Assembly: GCF_016908935.1 (NCBI RefSeq)
Contig: NZ_JAFBEV010000006.1
Location: forward strand, 81,549 to 145,548
Reading direction: 5' to 3'
Length of the DNA: 64,000 bases
Source of the DNA: Sporolactobacillus spathodeae
GTDB lineage: Bacteria; Bacillota; Bacilli; Bacillales; Sporolactobacillaceae
A model generated the notes under the pieces. The model had not been told where the DNA came from, did no database searches, and was given only the letters and a program-made list of their open reading frames with translations. The translations under genes and the position numbers were made by a program. This document shows positions 26,056-35,691 of this stretch, piece by piece. Every line of letters begins with the position of its first letter. The first letter of the stretch is position 1.

Positions 26056-27054
26056 TCATAGGGCAGATTGCGGCTCCAGATCGTCTTTTTCTCTTTGCCG
26101 AACAAAGTTATCAAGCAATGCACGCACTTCATCTGTTGACTTTGTATGCATCAATTGATTTCTTAATTCACTTGCCCCGCGAAAACTACGGACATAGATC
26201 TTAAAAAAACGTTGAAGCGCTGTAAACGGACGTAGCTCTAATTTTTCCGCATACTTATCATGGAGATCCAGATGCAACCTTAACAGATCGAGCAGTTCCT
26301 TACTGCTATGATCTTTCGGTTCCTTTTCAAAGGCAAATGGATTGGTAAAAATACCACGCCCAATCATTAGCCCATCGACACCGTATTGATCAGCGAGTTT
26401 CAAGCCGGTTTGACGGTCTGTGACATCGCCATTGATCGTCAAAAGTGTATCCGGTGCCACTTGGTCACGAAGTTTCTTAATCTCCGGAATCAGTTCCCAA
26501 TGGGCATCTACTTTGCTCATTTCCTTTCTCGTACGCAGATGAATGGTAAGATTCGCAATGTCCTGTTTCAATATGTGTGTCAGCCAGTCGTGCCATTCAT
26601 CTACAGCCGTGTAGCCCAGCCTTGTCTTCACACTGACAGGCAATCCCCCTGTTTTTGTTGCTTGGATTATATCTGCTGCGACTTCGGGACGCAAGATAAG
26701 ACCGCTTCCCTTCCCATTCGCTGTCACATTCGGTACGGGGCAGCCCATATTGATATCCAAACCGCTAAACCCTTGTTTCGCCAGACCCATACTCATTTGC
26801 CGAAAGCATTCAGGTTTATCGCCCCAAATTTGAGCGACAAGCGGTTGTTCATCGTCTGTAAAAGTCAAACGCCCACGCACACTATGGATCCCCTCTGGGT
26901 GACAATAACTCTCCGTGTTTGTAAACTCTGTAAAAAACACATCAGGTCTGGCTGCTTCACTCACCACATGGCGAAAAACAACATCCGTCACTTCTTCCAT
27001 TGGTGCTAGCGCAAAAAAAGGTCGTGGCAAATCACGCCAAAAATTATCGATCAT
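26056..27054 (-). CDS. tRNA-dihydrouridine synthase family protein
   Basis: About 332 residues. An FMN-dependent reductase that converts uridine to dihydrouridine in tRNA D-loops. It has the FMN-site [15 protein letters not shown], the catalytic-Cys motif [42 protein letters not shown] and [13 protein letters not shown]. The GCPVPNV form differs from the GCPxxKV of DusA/B/C and matches a Dus-like subgroup common in Lactobacillales. The start was set at the ATG before [13 protein letters not shown]; a TTG four codons earlier is too close to the GAGGA site. It is single, with no operon partner. Confidence 0.87.
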   Translation of the reverse strand: MIDNFWRDLPRPFFALAPMEEVTDVVFRHVVSEAARPDVFFTEFTNTESYCHPEGIHSVRGRLTFTDDEQPLVAQIWGDKPECFRQMSMGLAKQGFSGLDINMGCPVPNVTANGKGSGLILRPEVAADIIQATKTGGLPVSVKTRLGYTAVDEWHDWLTHILKQDIANLTIHLRTRKEMSKVDAHWELIPEIKKLRDQVAPDTLLTINGDVTDRQTGLKLADQYGVDGLMIGRGIFTNPFAFEKEPKDHSSKELLDLLRLHLDLHDKYAEKLELRPFTALQRFFKIYVRSFRGASELRNQLMHTKSTDEVRALLDNFVRQREKDDLEPQSAL

Positions 27055-27066
27055 CGTTAAATTCAA

Positions 27067-27442
27067 ATCCTCACATTATGGGATACCTTTCCAAAAACCT
27101 TATCCCCAAATTACTTTCTTAACACTTATAGCATGTTTAAACACTTTAAATCAAACTATACATAACAAAATCAATCAAGAAAAGGTCGTTTACGACCTAG
27201 AAATACATATATTGATTCAAAAAATTTTTTTAGTTAGAAAAATTTCTCTCCAGCAGTGCGACCGTCTATCGTGGCACGAGTTTTCATTATTGATGTCGAT
27301 GTTCTAGGGAACAGGTCAACCGGTTTTTGGCCCTTTAATGGTATGTAGAAACATATCAACGGTTTATAGGTAAATCCCAAAAGCCCGTGAATGCCTTTTT
27401 TGGATTGTATCACCTTTAATTACTGAGGCGATTTTGCTTTAA
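27067..27442. other. Gene-free AT-rich spacer
   Basis: Between the dihydrouridine synthase start and the end of the DUF262/DUF1524 gene. No supported ORF, repeat element or clear terminator was seen. Confidence 0.4.
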
Positions 27443-29449
27443 TCAACCAAGCAATACTTCTGACATTCTATCTTGATGCTCTTTTATGTCTTCAAAATTC
27501 CATTCCTGTCCCACTCCACGATAATTTTGATTGTCTTTGCATTTCTGCATCATAATCATAAATTTTATAGATGCCACACTTACCTGCTTAATCTTTCCAG
27601 AAGCATCTAAGTAATGATCGAGCTTTGTTTTAGGACTCCAATTTGAGCCGGAACTATTTGCTTCACTACCAATCATGGCGTAGTTACCCAAACAATTTAT
27701 TTGATCTTCATTCACCGCACCATTATTTCCATTAGCGTTGGCTTGAGGGTAGTAATGTTCTAAACTCCTGCGCGTTCTCGAAAAATAAAACTGTTCGAAT
27801 ACTTTCAAGCCAAAATCAGCACATCCAAGTGCGGTAAAAAATTCGTTCCGTTCTTTACTGTCTTTTTTTGTTTTCTTGCCGCGAAACTCATTAGCATATT
27901 TCTCCCACAGTTTATAGTCAAGATAGTTGAAAACGAACAAAGGAATTCCCTTCGACATTATCGTGCCATCTCCATAGATTGCGGCAAAATCAAAACTGCT
28001 ATTGTGCGGTGTAATATCAAGTGAATTATCGCGAAGGATGGCGTTATCAAAACTACCGGGTTTCGGTGTATTGATTTCGTTAAGATTATCCGCCACCAAA
28101 TATACATCTTTGAAGTATTTATCCGCCAGTCCCAATAAAAATTCGTAATACTTGCCAATATCCCAGTCGTCAGAGCGGAACAGGTGCAGCAAGCAGTAGA
28201 AAAGGTAATTTTTCCTTTGCCTTGCCGTAAATGATACCTCGAACATCGAAAGCAGCTGCACCAATTTATTCTGTGTATCGCTTTCACCGTCAAGATTTTT
28301 TAGATACCCTTTTTTGCCTTCTTTTTGCCAGTATTGTAGCTTCCAAGGATTGCTCTCAATAGTGTCATCTTCATTTGAATGATGCACGAGATAGTTGTCC
28401 AATAGATATTTTGCCATCAGTAAGTTGAAACCGAACCTTTTGACAAATTTCTTGTCAACCTGCACCTTATCAAATTCATGAATCAATTCTTTGTCGTCGA
28501 GATTAAAACTCGTAGGGTCAAATCCGCTTTCTTCCATGTGGGTGAGCTTCAGCACAATAAGCAGGAAGTTTGAAAAATCAATAATTGGCTGAAACGTATC
28601 AATTTTGTCCTCTTCATCCTGCGGGGTTTCTAAGCCTTTATAGTTGATAAGTTCGCTGATTTTAAGCGTATTGGTGTTGTCTTCGACATCCGGCAAAGCA
28701 TCAAAATCCATAACATAGCCAAAATCACCGAGAGACTTCCCGAAAATCTGAGTCGCACTGTTCCTGTCGCTGCTGTATTTTTGCTGAATATAGACATTCA
28801 TCTCGCTGCAATATTCCCACAGGCGATTGAATTTCGCTTTATCAGCATTATTCAGTTTTTCGATAAGGCGTGCCTTAATAATTTCATGCTTTTCCAGTTG
28901 CTCGCCTCTGGAATTCATGATTTCAAAGTAGTGGTTTAAGTCTATGTCTTTCGGCACTTGGTAGTGAACTAAGTGAACGCTGTGCTGAAAATAGTTTTTG
29001 AACCCATCTTGGCATGCTTTCGGAACTATCTCATTAATGGCGTCCTTGGCATATTTAAAGCCTTTTACGATTCCATAGTCTTTTTCTTCAATCTCAAAAC
29101 AAGGGATGCTTTGAATGGTGTCGTTCGATTTTTTACGTGCCCGATAAGTCAGTTTGTTTTGGATGGAAACTCCCAATGCTCCCAGCACGAGATTAATTGT
29201 GGTTAGCCGCTGTTGGCCATCAATCACTTCATAAACTTGATCTCCTTTATGGAAGGACACCAACGTCCCGATAAAGTACGTCTGCTTTTTGGCGGTGTAC
29301 ACATCATAGACGTCCTGAATCAGTGCGGAAATCTCATCTTTTTCCCACGCATAGTTTCTCTGGTATATCGGAACTTCATAAGTTGCTTTGTCGCCGTTAT
29401 AAATTTCGGCGATGGACAGTTCTTTGAGCGGCAAAGTTTTAGTTTTCAT
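27443..29449 (-). CDS. DUF262/DUF1524 (GmrSD-like) nuclease-type protein
   Basis: 668 residues. An N-terminal DUF262 (ParB-like NTPase/DNase-related) domain has IPIYQRNYAW (about 25-34) and YEVIDGQQRLTTINL. A C-terminal DUF1524 His-Me finger-like region contains SLEHYYPQ near residue 577 and a CLGNYAMIG segment. This architecture is that of GmrSD-type type IV restriction enzymes, which cut modified phage DNA, and of SspE-like effectors. GGAGG precedes the ATG, which overlaps the upstream DUF262 gene by 11 bases, so the two are translationally coupled. The modification recognised cannot be deduced. Confidence 0.82.
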   Translation of the reverse strand: MKTKTLPLKELSIAEIYNGDKATYEVPIYQRNYAWEKDEISALIQDVYDVYTAKKQTYFIGTLVSFHKGDQVYEVIDGQQRLTTINLVLGALGVSIQNKLTYRARKKSNDTIQSIPCFEIEEKDYGIVKGFKYAKDAINEIVPKACQDGFKNYFQHSVHLVHYQVPKDIDLNHYFEIMNSRGEQLEKHEIIKARLIEKLNNADKAKFNRLWEYCSEMNVYIQQKYSSDRNSATQIFGKSLGDFGYVMDFDALPDVEDNTNTLKISELINYKGLETPQDEEDKIDTFQPIIDFSNFLLIVLKLTHMEESGFDPTSFNLDDKELIHEFDKVQVDKKFVKRFGFNLLMAKYLLDNYLVHHSNEDDTIESNPWKLQYWQKEGKKGYLKNLDGESDTQNKLVQLLSMFEVSFTARQRKNYLFYCLLHLFRSDDWDIGKYYEFLLGLADKYFKDVYLVADNLNEINTPKPGSFDNAILRDNSLDITPHNSSFDFAAIYGDGTIMSKGIPLFVFNYLDYKLWEKYANEFRGKKTKKDSKERNEFFTALGCADFGLKVFEQFYFSRTRRSLEHYYPQANANGNNGAVNEDQINCLGNYAMIGSEANSSGSNWSPKTKLDHYLDASGKIKQVSVASIKFMIMMQKCKDNQNYRGVGQEWNFEDIKEHQDRMSEVLLG

Positions 29450-30899
29450 TTTCGTCCTCCAAGAATTTGTTTATTTTGAAATAGTGGAGATAGTTTTGAT
29501 AAATGCCTTCTTCGTCCAGCTCGTCCACATTATTTTTTTTCGCCACTATGTAGGCAATCGGTACCGGATTCATCCTGTCGGAAAGTGTGCTTAAAAGCGA
29601 AACCGGGGAATCTGCTTCGGTTATGATTTTATATATGTTGAAAGAATTCGTAACATCGTTGCCCATAATGTAGTTTTGCGCCGACAGCCAACCGACATTA
29701 TAATACTGTGCTCTAAGTGAATAAGCCCAGACAAAGTCAAACACCACAAATTGGTCTAACATTTCCAAGTCCATTTTTGCAGGTCGTTCGGGGCAGAACC
29801 TATCAACATAGAGCAAAATAGCGGTGTCAAACAACAATCGTGTGATTCGGTTGCCAACACCATTTTTGTATGTTCTCAGGTCAAGTGTTTTTATAATGTC
29901 GTTATCATTAATAAAATAGCCCTCATATTTGTCGTTGTTCTGAATGTCTTTAAGTATTTCAAAGTAGTGTTTTGCATAATCAAAAAACGGCTTGCCCGCC
30001 ACAATTGGCGTGTCCAACTGAAACGGTTTAAGATTCCGTATGCCTGAAACAAAAGGCATTGCGGAATGATTGACCGTATCAGCATAGGCAAATGCCCCTT
30101 TGTAAAATTGAGCGTAAGGGAAGTTGTCCCGCCGGGTGATACCCTTGAATTTATGTATATTATGCTCGGTGAGTTCCCAAGCCTTGTTGCCTTTTGTCCA
30201 TTCTTTCACGCGATAGAGATAATCACTGAACAGTGCCGAGAGTTCTTTTTGGTCTAAATCCTCCCAACCTTTTACAACCTCCTCAGTTTCCGCTACATCC
30301 AAATCGTTCATCTCACGAAGATGATAAGCCTTCAGCAGATCATGAGGGTAAAGCTTTTTGCCACGAGCATTTTGCGAATCAAAGAACTGGAAGGCCTCGG
30401 ATATGTTTTTTGTAATGACAACGATGAGTTCGCAGTTGTTTTCGATATAATCCAGCAGTTCTCCTCTATCCCTGTCGTCGATTATATTATTTGCACGTCT
30501 TTCCAGTGTGCGGAAGTTGTTGGGTATATTACGAGTATTATGTGGGTTATTTGCGAGGGGCTGCTCTAGGAAACTTATTGAATCAGCACAAAGAGCCTTA
30601 AGTAGCAACGAAAAGGTAATCGTTCGCTGTTGCCCGTCGACGATGTTATATGTTGATTCTCCCTCTTGGTGGAGGATGAGTGTCCCTACTCGATAGATTT
30701 CTTTATTTTCGTTTTTAGCATCAATAATGTCGTCAAGCAATTGAATTGCATTTTTTGCTGTCCATTTATAGGGCCGCTGATAATTCGGTATTACCAAATT
30801 AATGTCAGTAATGGAGTTACCGTCTTTATCCTGCGTTACTTTATCGTGCAACAATAAGTCACCGATTTTAGTTATTGCGAGTTTTAAGCAAGTGGTCAT
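29439..30899 (-). CDS. DUF262-domain protein, partner of the downstream DUF262/DUF1524 gene
   Basis: 486 residues. DUF262 motifs are VIPNYQRPYKW (about 34-44) and YNIVDGQQRTITFSLLL (about 82-98), then a conserved NARGKKLYPHDLLKAYHLRE segment. The DUF1524 HxxP motif is not evident, so it may be a DUF262-only NTPase partner. AAAGGAG lies eight bases before the ATG. With the coupled gene it forms a two-protein module of the GmrS/GmrD kind. It lies beside recombinase debris, consistent with a mobile defence locus. Confidence 0.8.
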   Translation of the reverse strand: MTTCLKLAITKIGDLLLHDKVTQDKDGNSITDINLVIPNYQRPYKWTAKNAIQLLDDIIDAKNENKEIYRVGTLILHQEGESTYNIVDGQQRTITFSLLLKALCADSISFLEQPLANNPHNTRNIPNNFRTLERRANNIIDDRDRGELLDYIENNCELIVVITKNISEAFQFFDSQNARGKKLYPHDLLKAYHLREMNDLDVAETEEVVKGWEDLDQKELSALFSDYLYRVKEWTKGNKAWELTEHNIHKFKGITRRDNFPYAQFYKGAFAYADTVNHSAMPFVSGIRNLKPFQLDTPIVAGKPFFDYAKHYFEILKDIQNNDKYEGYFINDNDIIKTLDLRTYKNGVGNRITRLLFDTAILLYVDRFCPERPAKMDLEMLDQFVVFDFVWAYSLRAQYYNVGWLSAQNYIMGNDVTNSFNIYKIITEADSPVSLLSTLSDRMNPVPIAYIVAKKNNVDELDEEGIYQNYLHYFKINKFLEDENEN

Positions 30900-31019
30900 A
30901 TTATCGACTCCTTTTAGAATTAAATACTATATAATTTCGTATCCTCGCCCATCATCATTTTGTAGTGCTGTTCCTATTCCAAGTCCTCAAAAATCAGCTT
31001 GAACAAATTCTTGTATACT

Positions 31020-31478
31020 TTATAAGCCCTTATTATCGAGCATTTCGAGAATATCACTTTCTGATAAGCCTGTGTCCCTAATTACAACATTTGCAAAAGA
31101 TTTAGCTCCCGATCGGCAATTGTAAACAGAATAACCAGATTAATAGTTCTGCAAATTCTGATGATGATAGAGACAATGTTGTCTGGAAAACTGTAAAACA
31201 AATAAGAACTAAGAAAGGCCAGTCGTGGGCACAGCTTAGAGAAGATTGTAATGCTATATTAACCGGAAGTTATGTCCTTTTTTACTTAACAAAATTGGAG
31301 GTCTGCCATCTCTAAGCCGATGATACAACTCAGCATAAATCCTGGCAAAAACCCAATCTGGATGACTTTCAATATAGGAAGTATAATACTCTATCTGCGT
31401 TTCGTAGCTGGTTTCCTGTTCATCGCTGTCTGTAGAAACTCGTCAGTAAGCCGCTACTCTTATTTTCTGCACTTTGTC
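31020..31478 (-). pseudogene. Scrambled remnant: serine recombinase N-terminus joined to HPLRDGRPP-family gene with an inverted block
   Basis: Read leftward on the minus strand from 31478: KIRVAAY, a stop where relatives have Cys, then [20 protein letters not shown] and [14 protein letters not shown], the N-terminus of a large serine recombinase. This runs directly into [18 protein letters not shown], homologous to the 20210-20962 protein. The next part of that protein ([32 protein letters not shown]) is found on the plus strand at about 31150-31255, and the C-terminus (AKSFANVVIRDTGLSESDIL, then MLDNKGL) is again on the minus strand, ending at 31020. So a block of roughly 130 bases is inverted. 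The remainder of 30900-31660 holds no intact gene. Confidence 0.75.
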
Positions 31479-31660
31479 GTTAGTCTTTTGTGTACCGTAG
31501 TTTCCTTAACTCACAAGGCAAAAAGCAGTTCTCTAGCCTCAATCCAGCAACGCTTTTTCCCCGGGGCTACTATTGAAAGATAAAAAAATAAGGCTTCTAG
31601 CAAACGGTTATTATTACCGAAAGTCTGAAAACCTTTGATTTCAAGCCATTTGGGGCCTAT

Positions 31661-33040
31661 TTATTTATCTTTGCGTGACATCAAGACAACCGTCTCCACA
31701 TGCGTCGTCTGCGGAAACATGTCCACTGGCTGAATTTTCTTCACCTGATACAGGCCATCAGCTGTGAGTGTTTTCAAATCGCGGGCCAGGGTGGCGGGGT
31801 TGCAGGAAACGTAGACGATTCGCTGCGGCTGCATCGCGCGCATCGTGTCAAGCAATGCAGCGTCGCAGCCTTTGCGCGGTGGGTCGACGACGATCACATC
31901 GGGCGCGATGCCTTGGGCGCGCCAAGCGGGAATCACTTCTTCAGCTTTTCCCGCTTCGAAGCTAGCGTTGGTGATGCCGTTCCGCTCGGCGTTTTGCCGG
32001 GCGTCGGCAATCGCTTCGGGAACGATTTCGACACCGTAGACGTGTTTCGCGGCCTTGGCGAGGAACAGCGAAATCGTACCGATGCCGCAATAGGCGTCAA
32101 TCACCGTTTCCTTGCCGGTCAGAGCAGCGAACTCAAGCGCTTTTTTGTAAAGTACTTCGGTCTGAGACGGATTGACCTGGTAAAAGGAATGTGCAGAGAT
32201 CGCGAAGGTGATGCCGCCGATTTTGTCATAGATCGCGTCGCGGCCCCAGATCGTCCGGCTTTCTTTGCCGAGAATCGCATTGGTTCGCCTGTTGTTGACG
32301 TTGTGGACAATCGATTTGATCTGCGGGTAGCGGCTTGTGAGTCCGTCGATGAACGCCTTTCGGAATGGCAAGTCATCCGTTTTCGTGACGAATACGACCA
32401 TCACTTCGCCGGTTTGTTTTCCGATCCGTGCCATGATGTGGCGCAGCGACCCGCGGTGACGCTGTTCATCATAGGGCTGGATGCCTTTTTCCTCAGCAAT
32501 CTGACGTGCCGTCTGAACGATTGCGTCAATCAGCGGATCGGTAATTGGGCAGTGTTCCATCGGCACAATCGCGTGACTGCGCTTGCGATAGAAGCCGAAC
32601 GCGAACGCACCGTTCTGCAGTGCGACCGGCACTTGGATCTTATTACGGTAATCCCACGGATCGGTCATACCGAGTGTCGGCGCCGTGTCAGTCGCATCGA
32701 GGCCGCCGATCCGCGTCAACGCATGGCGAACGATGTCGCGTTTGAACGCAAGCTGAGCGTCCGGGGCGAGGTGCTGGATCGTGCAACCGCCGCATGTATC
32801 GAAAATCGGGCATGGCGGTGCGACTCGGTCGGGACTCGTTTCTGTCCGTTCAAGAATTTTTGCGTAGCCATAGTCTTTATTCGTTTTGACCACTTGGATG
32901 CGGGCGTGTTCACCGGGCAAACCATCGGGCACAAACAAGGTGTACCCATCGACCTTGGCGACGGCGGCACCCTCCTGCGTCAAATCGGTGAAGACGACGT
33001 CGTATGTTTCATTTTTCATAACGGGCAATGCTTCAGGCAT
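31661..33040 (-). CDS. rlmCD: 23S rRNA (uracil-C5)-methyltransferase, RlmCD type
   Basis: 459 residues. It uses S-adenosylmethionine to methylate 23S rRNA uridines; the Bacillus enzyme modifies U747 and U1939. A TRAM RNA-binding domain (about 8-65) is followed by an iron-sulfur cluster motif, CPIFDTCGGCTIQHL, with a later Cys in MEHCPI. The SAM fold contains VIDAYCGIGTISLFLA, and the catalytic motif is VSCNPATLARDL. AAGGAG lies eight bases before the ATG. It sits downstream of hisC and dagK, as its orthologue yefA follows dagK in Bacillus. Confidence 0.9.
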   Translation of the reverse strand: MPEALPVMKNETYDVVFTDLTQEGAAVAKVDGYTLFVPDGLPGEHARIQVVKTNKDYGYAKILERTETSPDRVAPPCPIFDTCGGCTIQHLAPDAQLAFKRDIVRHALTRIGGLDATDTAPTLGMTDPWDYRNKIQVPVALQNGAFAFGFYRKRSHAIVPMEHCPITDPLIDAIVQTARQIAEEKGIQPYDEQRHRGSLRHIMARIGKQTGEVMVVFVTKTDDLPFRKAFIDGLTSRYPQIKSIVHNVNNRRTNAILGKESRTIWGRDAIYDKIGGITFAISAHSFYQVNPSQTEVLYKKALEFAALTGKETVIDAYCGIGTISLFLAKAAKHVYGVEIVPEAIADARQNAERNGITNASFEAGKAEEVIPAWRAQGIAPDVIVVDPPRKGCDAALLDTMRAMQPQRIVYVSCNPATLARDLKTLTADGLYQVKKIQPVDMFPQTTHVETVVLMSRKDK

Positions 33041-33052
33041 AGATAAGGCTCC

Positions 33053-34120
33053 TTAACGATCCTCGCGGATTAATTCCTTTGTGACTTTGAGAAATGCGTC
33101 CATTTCCGCATCGGTGCCGATGCTGACGCGCAGATGATCGGAAATCCGCGGCTGATTGAAATAGCGAACGAGAATGCCGCGGGCTTTAAGGTTGCGGAAT
33201 AATTGTTCCGCGTCATGTTCAGGATGTGAAATAAAAATAAAGTTTGATTCAGACGGTAGGACATCGAAACCCGCTTCTCGCAATTCGGCGCTGACACGTT
33301 CGCGAGTCGCAATCACGCGGCGAGCCATCTCCTCGGAGTAGGCAAAGTCTTCAACTGCTGCCTGAGCGCCGGCCAAAGCGACACGGTCTAGCGTATACGA
33401 ATTGAGCGAGTTCTTCAGCCGGTTGAGGCCGTCAATCAGTTCTGGTTGACCAATTGCGAAGCCGACACGAATCCCGGCCAGGGCAGCGAATTTGGATAGT
33501 GTCTGGACAACGAGCAGATTCGGATAGTCTTTCACGAGCGAGACAGCTGAGGTCCCGCCGAAATTGATGTATGCTTCATCAATCACAACGACACGGTCTG
33601 GATCAGCTTCAATAATTTTGCGAAGTACATCGATCGGCAAACCGCGGCCAGTTGGCGCGTTCGGATTCGGCAATACGACGCCACCGCTTGTTTCGCAGAA
33701 CGCGTCGACCGGTATTTGGAATGCATCATCGAGCGGAATGCTCCGCGGATCGAGGCTGCAGAGATTGGCGTAAACTTTATAGAAACTGTATGTAATGTCG
33801 GCAAATGCCACTTGCCGTTTTGGCGAAAAAAAGGTCATGAATGCGAATGCCAGCACTTCATCCGATCCGTTGCCGACAAAAACAGTGTCAACCGGCACGT
33901 CATAATAAGTGGCGATCGCCTGCCGTAAATCGCTCGCATTCGGATCGGGATAAAGCCGCAGCCGCGCGTCGAGGCAGTCGCGCATCGCCTCTAGCGCTTT
34001 CGGCGACGGCGGGTACGGATTTTCATTGGTATTTAATTTGATATAGTTCTGGTCCTTCGGCTGCTCACCTGGGACATAGGGTTCGAGTTTCTGCACGCGT
34101 TCATTCCAATACTTGCTCAT
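33053..34120 (-). CDS. hisC: Histidinol-phosphate aminotransferase
   Basis: About 355 residues, class II PLP aminotransferase. It transfers an amino group from glutamate to imidazole-acetol phosphate in histidine synthesis and may also serve aromatic amino acids. Motifs: NENPYPPSPKALEAM, GNGSDEVL, NPNAPTG, VVIDEAYINFGG and the PLP Lys in TLSKFAALAGIRVGF. The start at 34120 has GGAGGCGGCTT upstream; a longer frame begins inside the dagK terminator. Only 12 bases separate it from rlmCD. Its place between dagK and rlmCD, apart from other his or trp genes, is unusual. Confidence 0.88.
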   Translation of the reverse strand: MSKYWNERVQKLEPYVPGEQPKDQNYIKLNTNENPYPPSPKALEAMRDCLDARLRLYPDPNASDLRQAIATYYDVPVDTVFVGNGSDEVLAFAFMTFFSPKRQVAFADITYSFYKVYANLCSLDPRSIPLDDAFQIPVDAFCETSGGVVLPNPNAPTGRGLPIDVLRKIIEADPDRVVVIDEAYINFGGTSAVSLVKDYPNLLVVQTLSKFAALAGIRVGFAIGQPELIDGLNRLKNSLNSYTLDRVALAGAQAAVEDFAYSEEMARRVIATRERVSAELREAGFDVLPSESNFIFISHPEHDAEQLFRNLKARGILVRYFNQPRISDHLRVSIGTDAEMDAFLKVTKELIREDR

Positions 34121-34147
34121 AAGCCGCCTCCGCTGATTTTTTATAAC

Positions 34148-34178
34148 AAAAAAGTGTTCCGGTATCGAGTCCGGATAC
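34148..34178 (-). terminator. Rho-independent terminator of dagK
   Basis: AGTGTATCCGG pairs with CCGGAACACT (one mismatch) around an 8-base loop, then TTTTTTG on the minus strand, immediately after the dagK stop and before the hisC ribosome site. Confidence 0.8.
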
Positions 34179-34181
34179 ACT

Positions 34182-35126
34182 TTATACTTCGCTCTTTACT
34201 GCTGTCTCTAGGCGCAGCTGCTGCGCTTCCGCAACTTCTTTCGGCACCATTAAATGCAGATGTTGATAGAGATTAACAATCTCACTTGGCAAATCACCGC
34301 CGTACTCGCCATCAATATTCAGCTGCATCCGCTCATGCGTATGGATTCGGATTCGGCTCGCCTGTGCGTAAATGACTTTCGGATCTTTCATATGCTCCCC
34401 GCGCGTCGCAAGCGATGCCAGGCGGATGAATTCGGCAAGATTCGCCTCTTTCAAAATGATCAGATCGAATTTGCCATCGTTCAGCGAGGCTTCCGGTGCC
34501 AGCTTCTCAAAGCCGCCAACCGAATTCGTGTTCGAGACAAGAATCATCATGATATTGCCGGAGAACGTCCGGTCATCGTAATCAATGGTGACCTTGGTCG
34601 GCCGAATCGATGGCAACATTTCAATGCCCTTCATATAGTAGGCCATCTGTCCAAGCATTGTCTTTAGCTTGCTCGGCACGTCGTAGGTCAGCTCCGTCAG
34701 TTTGCCGGCGCCAGCGATATTGATGAAAAAGCGGTCATTGACTTTGCCGATATCAATCGGCATATCGTAACCGCCGCAGAGCACATCGCATGCCTTGACA
34801 ATGTCGCGGGGAATATTGACGGCGCGCGCGAAATCGTTCGTTGTTCCAAGCGGCAACACACCGAGGCGCGGTCGGTATTCCTGCTCCGCTAGTCCATTGA
34901 TGACTTCATTGATTGTGCCGTCGCCACCGGCCGCAATCACCATGTCAAATTTCCGCTTCACAGCTTTGCGGGCACCTTTTGTCGCGTCTCCTTTACCCTT
35001 GGTCGCATAGGCGGACGCCTCGTATCCGGCTTCTTCCAGACGATCCAGGATATAGGCGATATTTCGCTTCGCCATTTCCCGTCCTGAGGTTGGATTATAG
35101 ATTAGTCTTGCTTTTTTCATGATCAT
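34182..35126 (-). CDS. dagK: Diacylglycerol kinase (lipid kinase)
   Basis: About 314 residues. A soluble DagK/YerQ-type kinase that phosphorylates diacylglycerol from lipoteichoic acid synthesis to phosphatidic acid. It has the nucleotide-binding start ARLIYNPTSGREMAKRN, the catalytic GGDGTINEVINGL motif, LGVLPLGTTNDFARAVNIP, and FDLIILKEANLAEFIRL in the C-terminal sandwich. An ATG at 35126 near a GGGTGAT site was preferred; a GTG a few codons upstream is possible. It sits downstream of gatB as in Bacillus, but 1.2 kb of tandem repeats separates them. Confidence 0.9.
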   Translation of the reverse strand: MIMKKARLIYNPTSGREMAKRNIAYILDRLEEAGYEASAYATKGKGDATKGARKAVKRKFDMVIAAGGDGTINEVINGLAEQEYRPRLGVLPLGTTNDFARAVNIPRDIVKACDVLCGGYDMPIDIGKVNDRFFINIAGAGKLTELTYDVPSKLKTMLGQMAYYMKGIEMLPSIRPTKVTIDYDDRTFSGNIMMILVSNTNSVGGFEKLAPEASLNDGKFDLIILKEANLAEFIRLASLATRGEHMKDPKVIYAQASRIRIHTHERMQLNIDGEYGGDLPSEIVNLYQHLHLMVPKEVAEAQQLRLETAVKSEV

Positions 35127-35289
35127 TTTATCACCCAATCAATTGCAAGATCCTTATATCTTCTCTCTATGTATGGAAACGCTTATTATATGCGTCTATC
35201 TTTAGATTAGCAGGCATTCTCCCTGATCTCATTATATTGTAAAAATTTTTTAAAAGCAAAAACACCAGTTCAGGCAATTTATCTGATTC

Positions 35290-35577
35290 GGTGCGACTTT
35301 TACGGATTTAGGTGTGACTTTTGCTCGATTTGGTGCGACTCCTGAAATTCGGTGCAACTTTCCTTGATTTAGGAGCAACTTTTCCAGGATTCGGTGCAAC
35401 TTTTGCTTGATTTGGTGTGACTCCTGAAATTCGGTGCGACCTTCCTTGGTTTTGGTGCTACTTTTTCGAATTTCGGTGCGACTTTCCTTGGTCTTGGTGC
35501 TACTTTTACGAATTTCGGTGCGACTTTTGCTCGATTCGGTGCAGCTCCTGAAATTCGTTATGACTTTTCTCTGTTAA
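35290..35577. repeat. Array 3a: about 14 tandem units (family 3, GGTGCAACTTTT core)
   Basis: Units of 21 bases with core GGTGCRACTTTT followed by GCTCGATTY or CCTTGATTT. About every fourth unit is a 19-base variant (GGTGCGACTCCTGAAATTC). T-runs in each unit lie about ten bases apart. The 19-base units shift the reading frame, which argues against coding. Confidence 0.92.
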
Positions 35578-35691
35578 AATAGCTCTTTAAAAAATGTTCG
35601 TTCCGCAACCGCGGAACGTTCCGATTGAAGATTTTAACATGGTTTTCACTGTTCGAAAATCAAGCCTTGGCTTGGAACCTGGTCGAGATTG

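Noticed and set aside
31700..33046. 448-codon ORF opposite rlmCD
   Set aside because: Antisense shadow of a well-supported gene in GC-biased codon phase; no ribosome site or family match.
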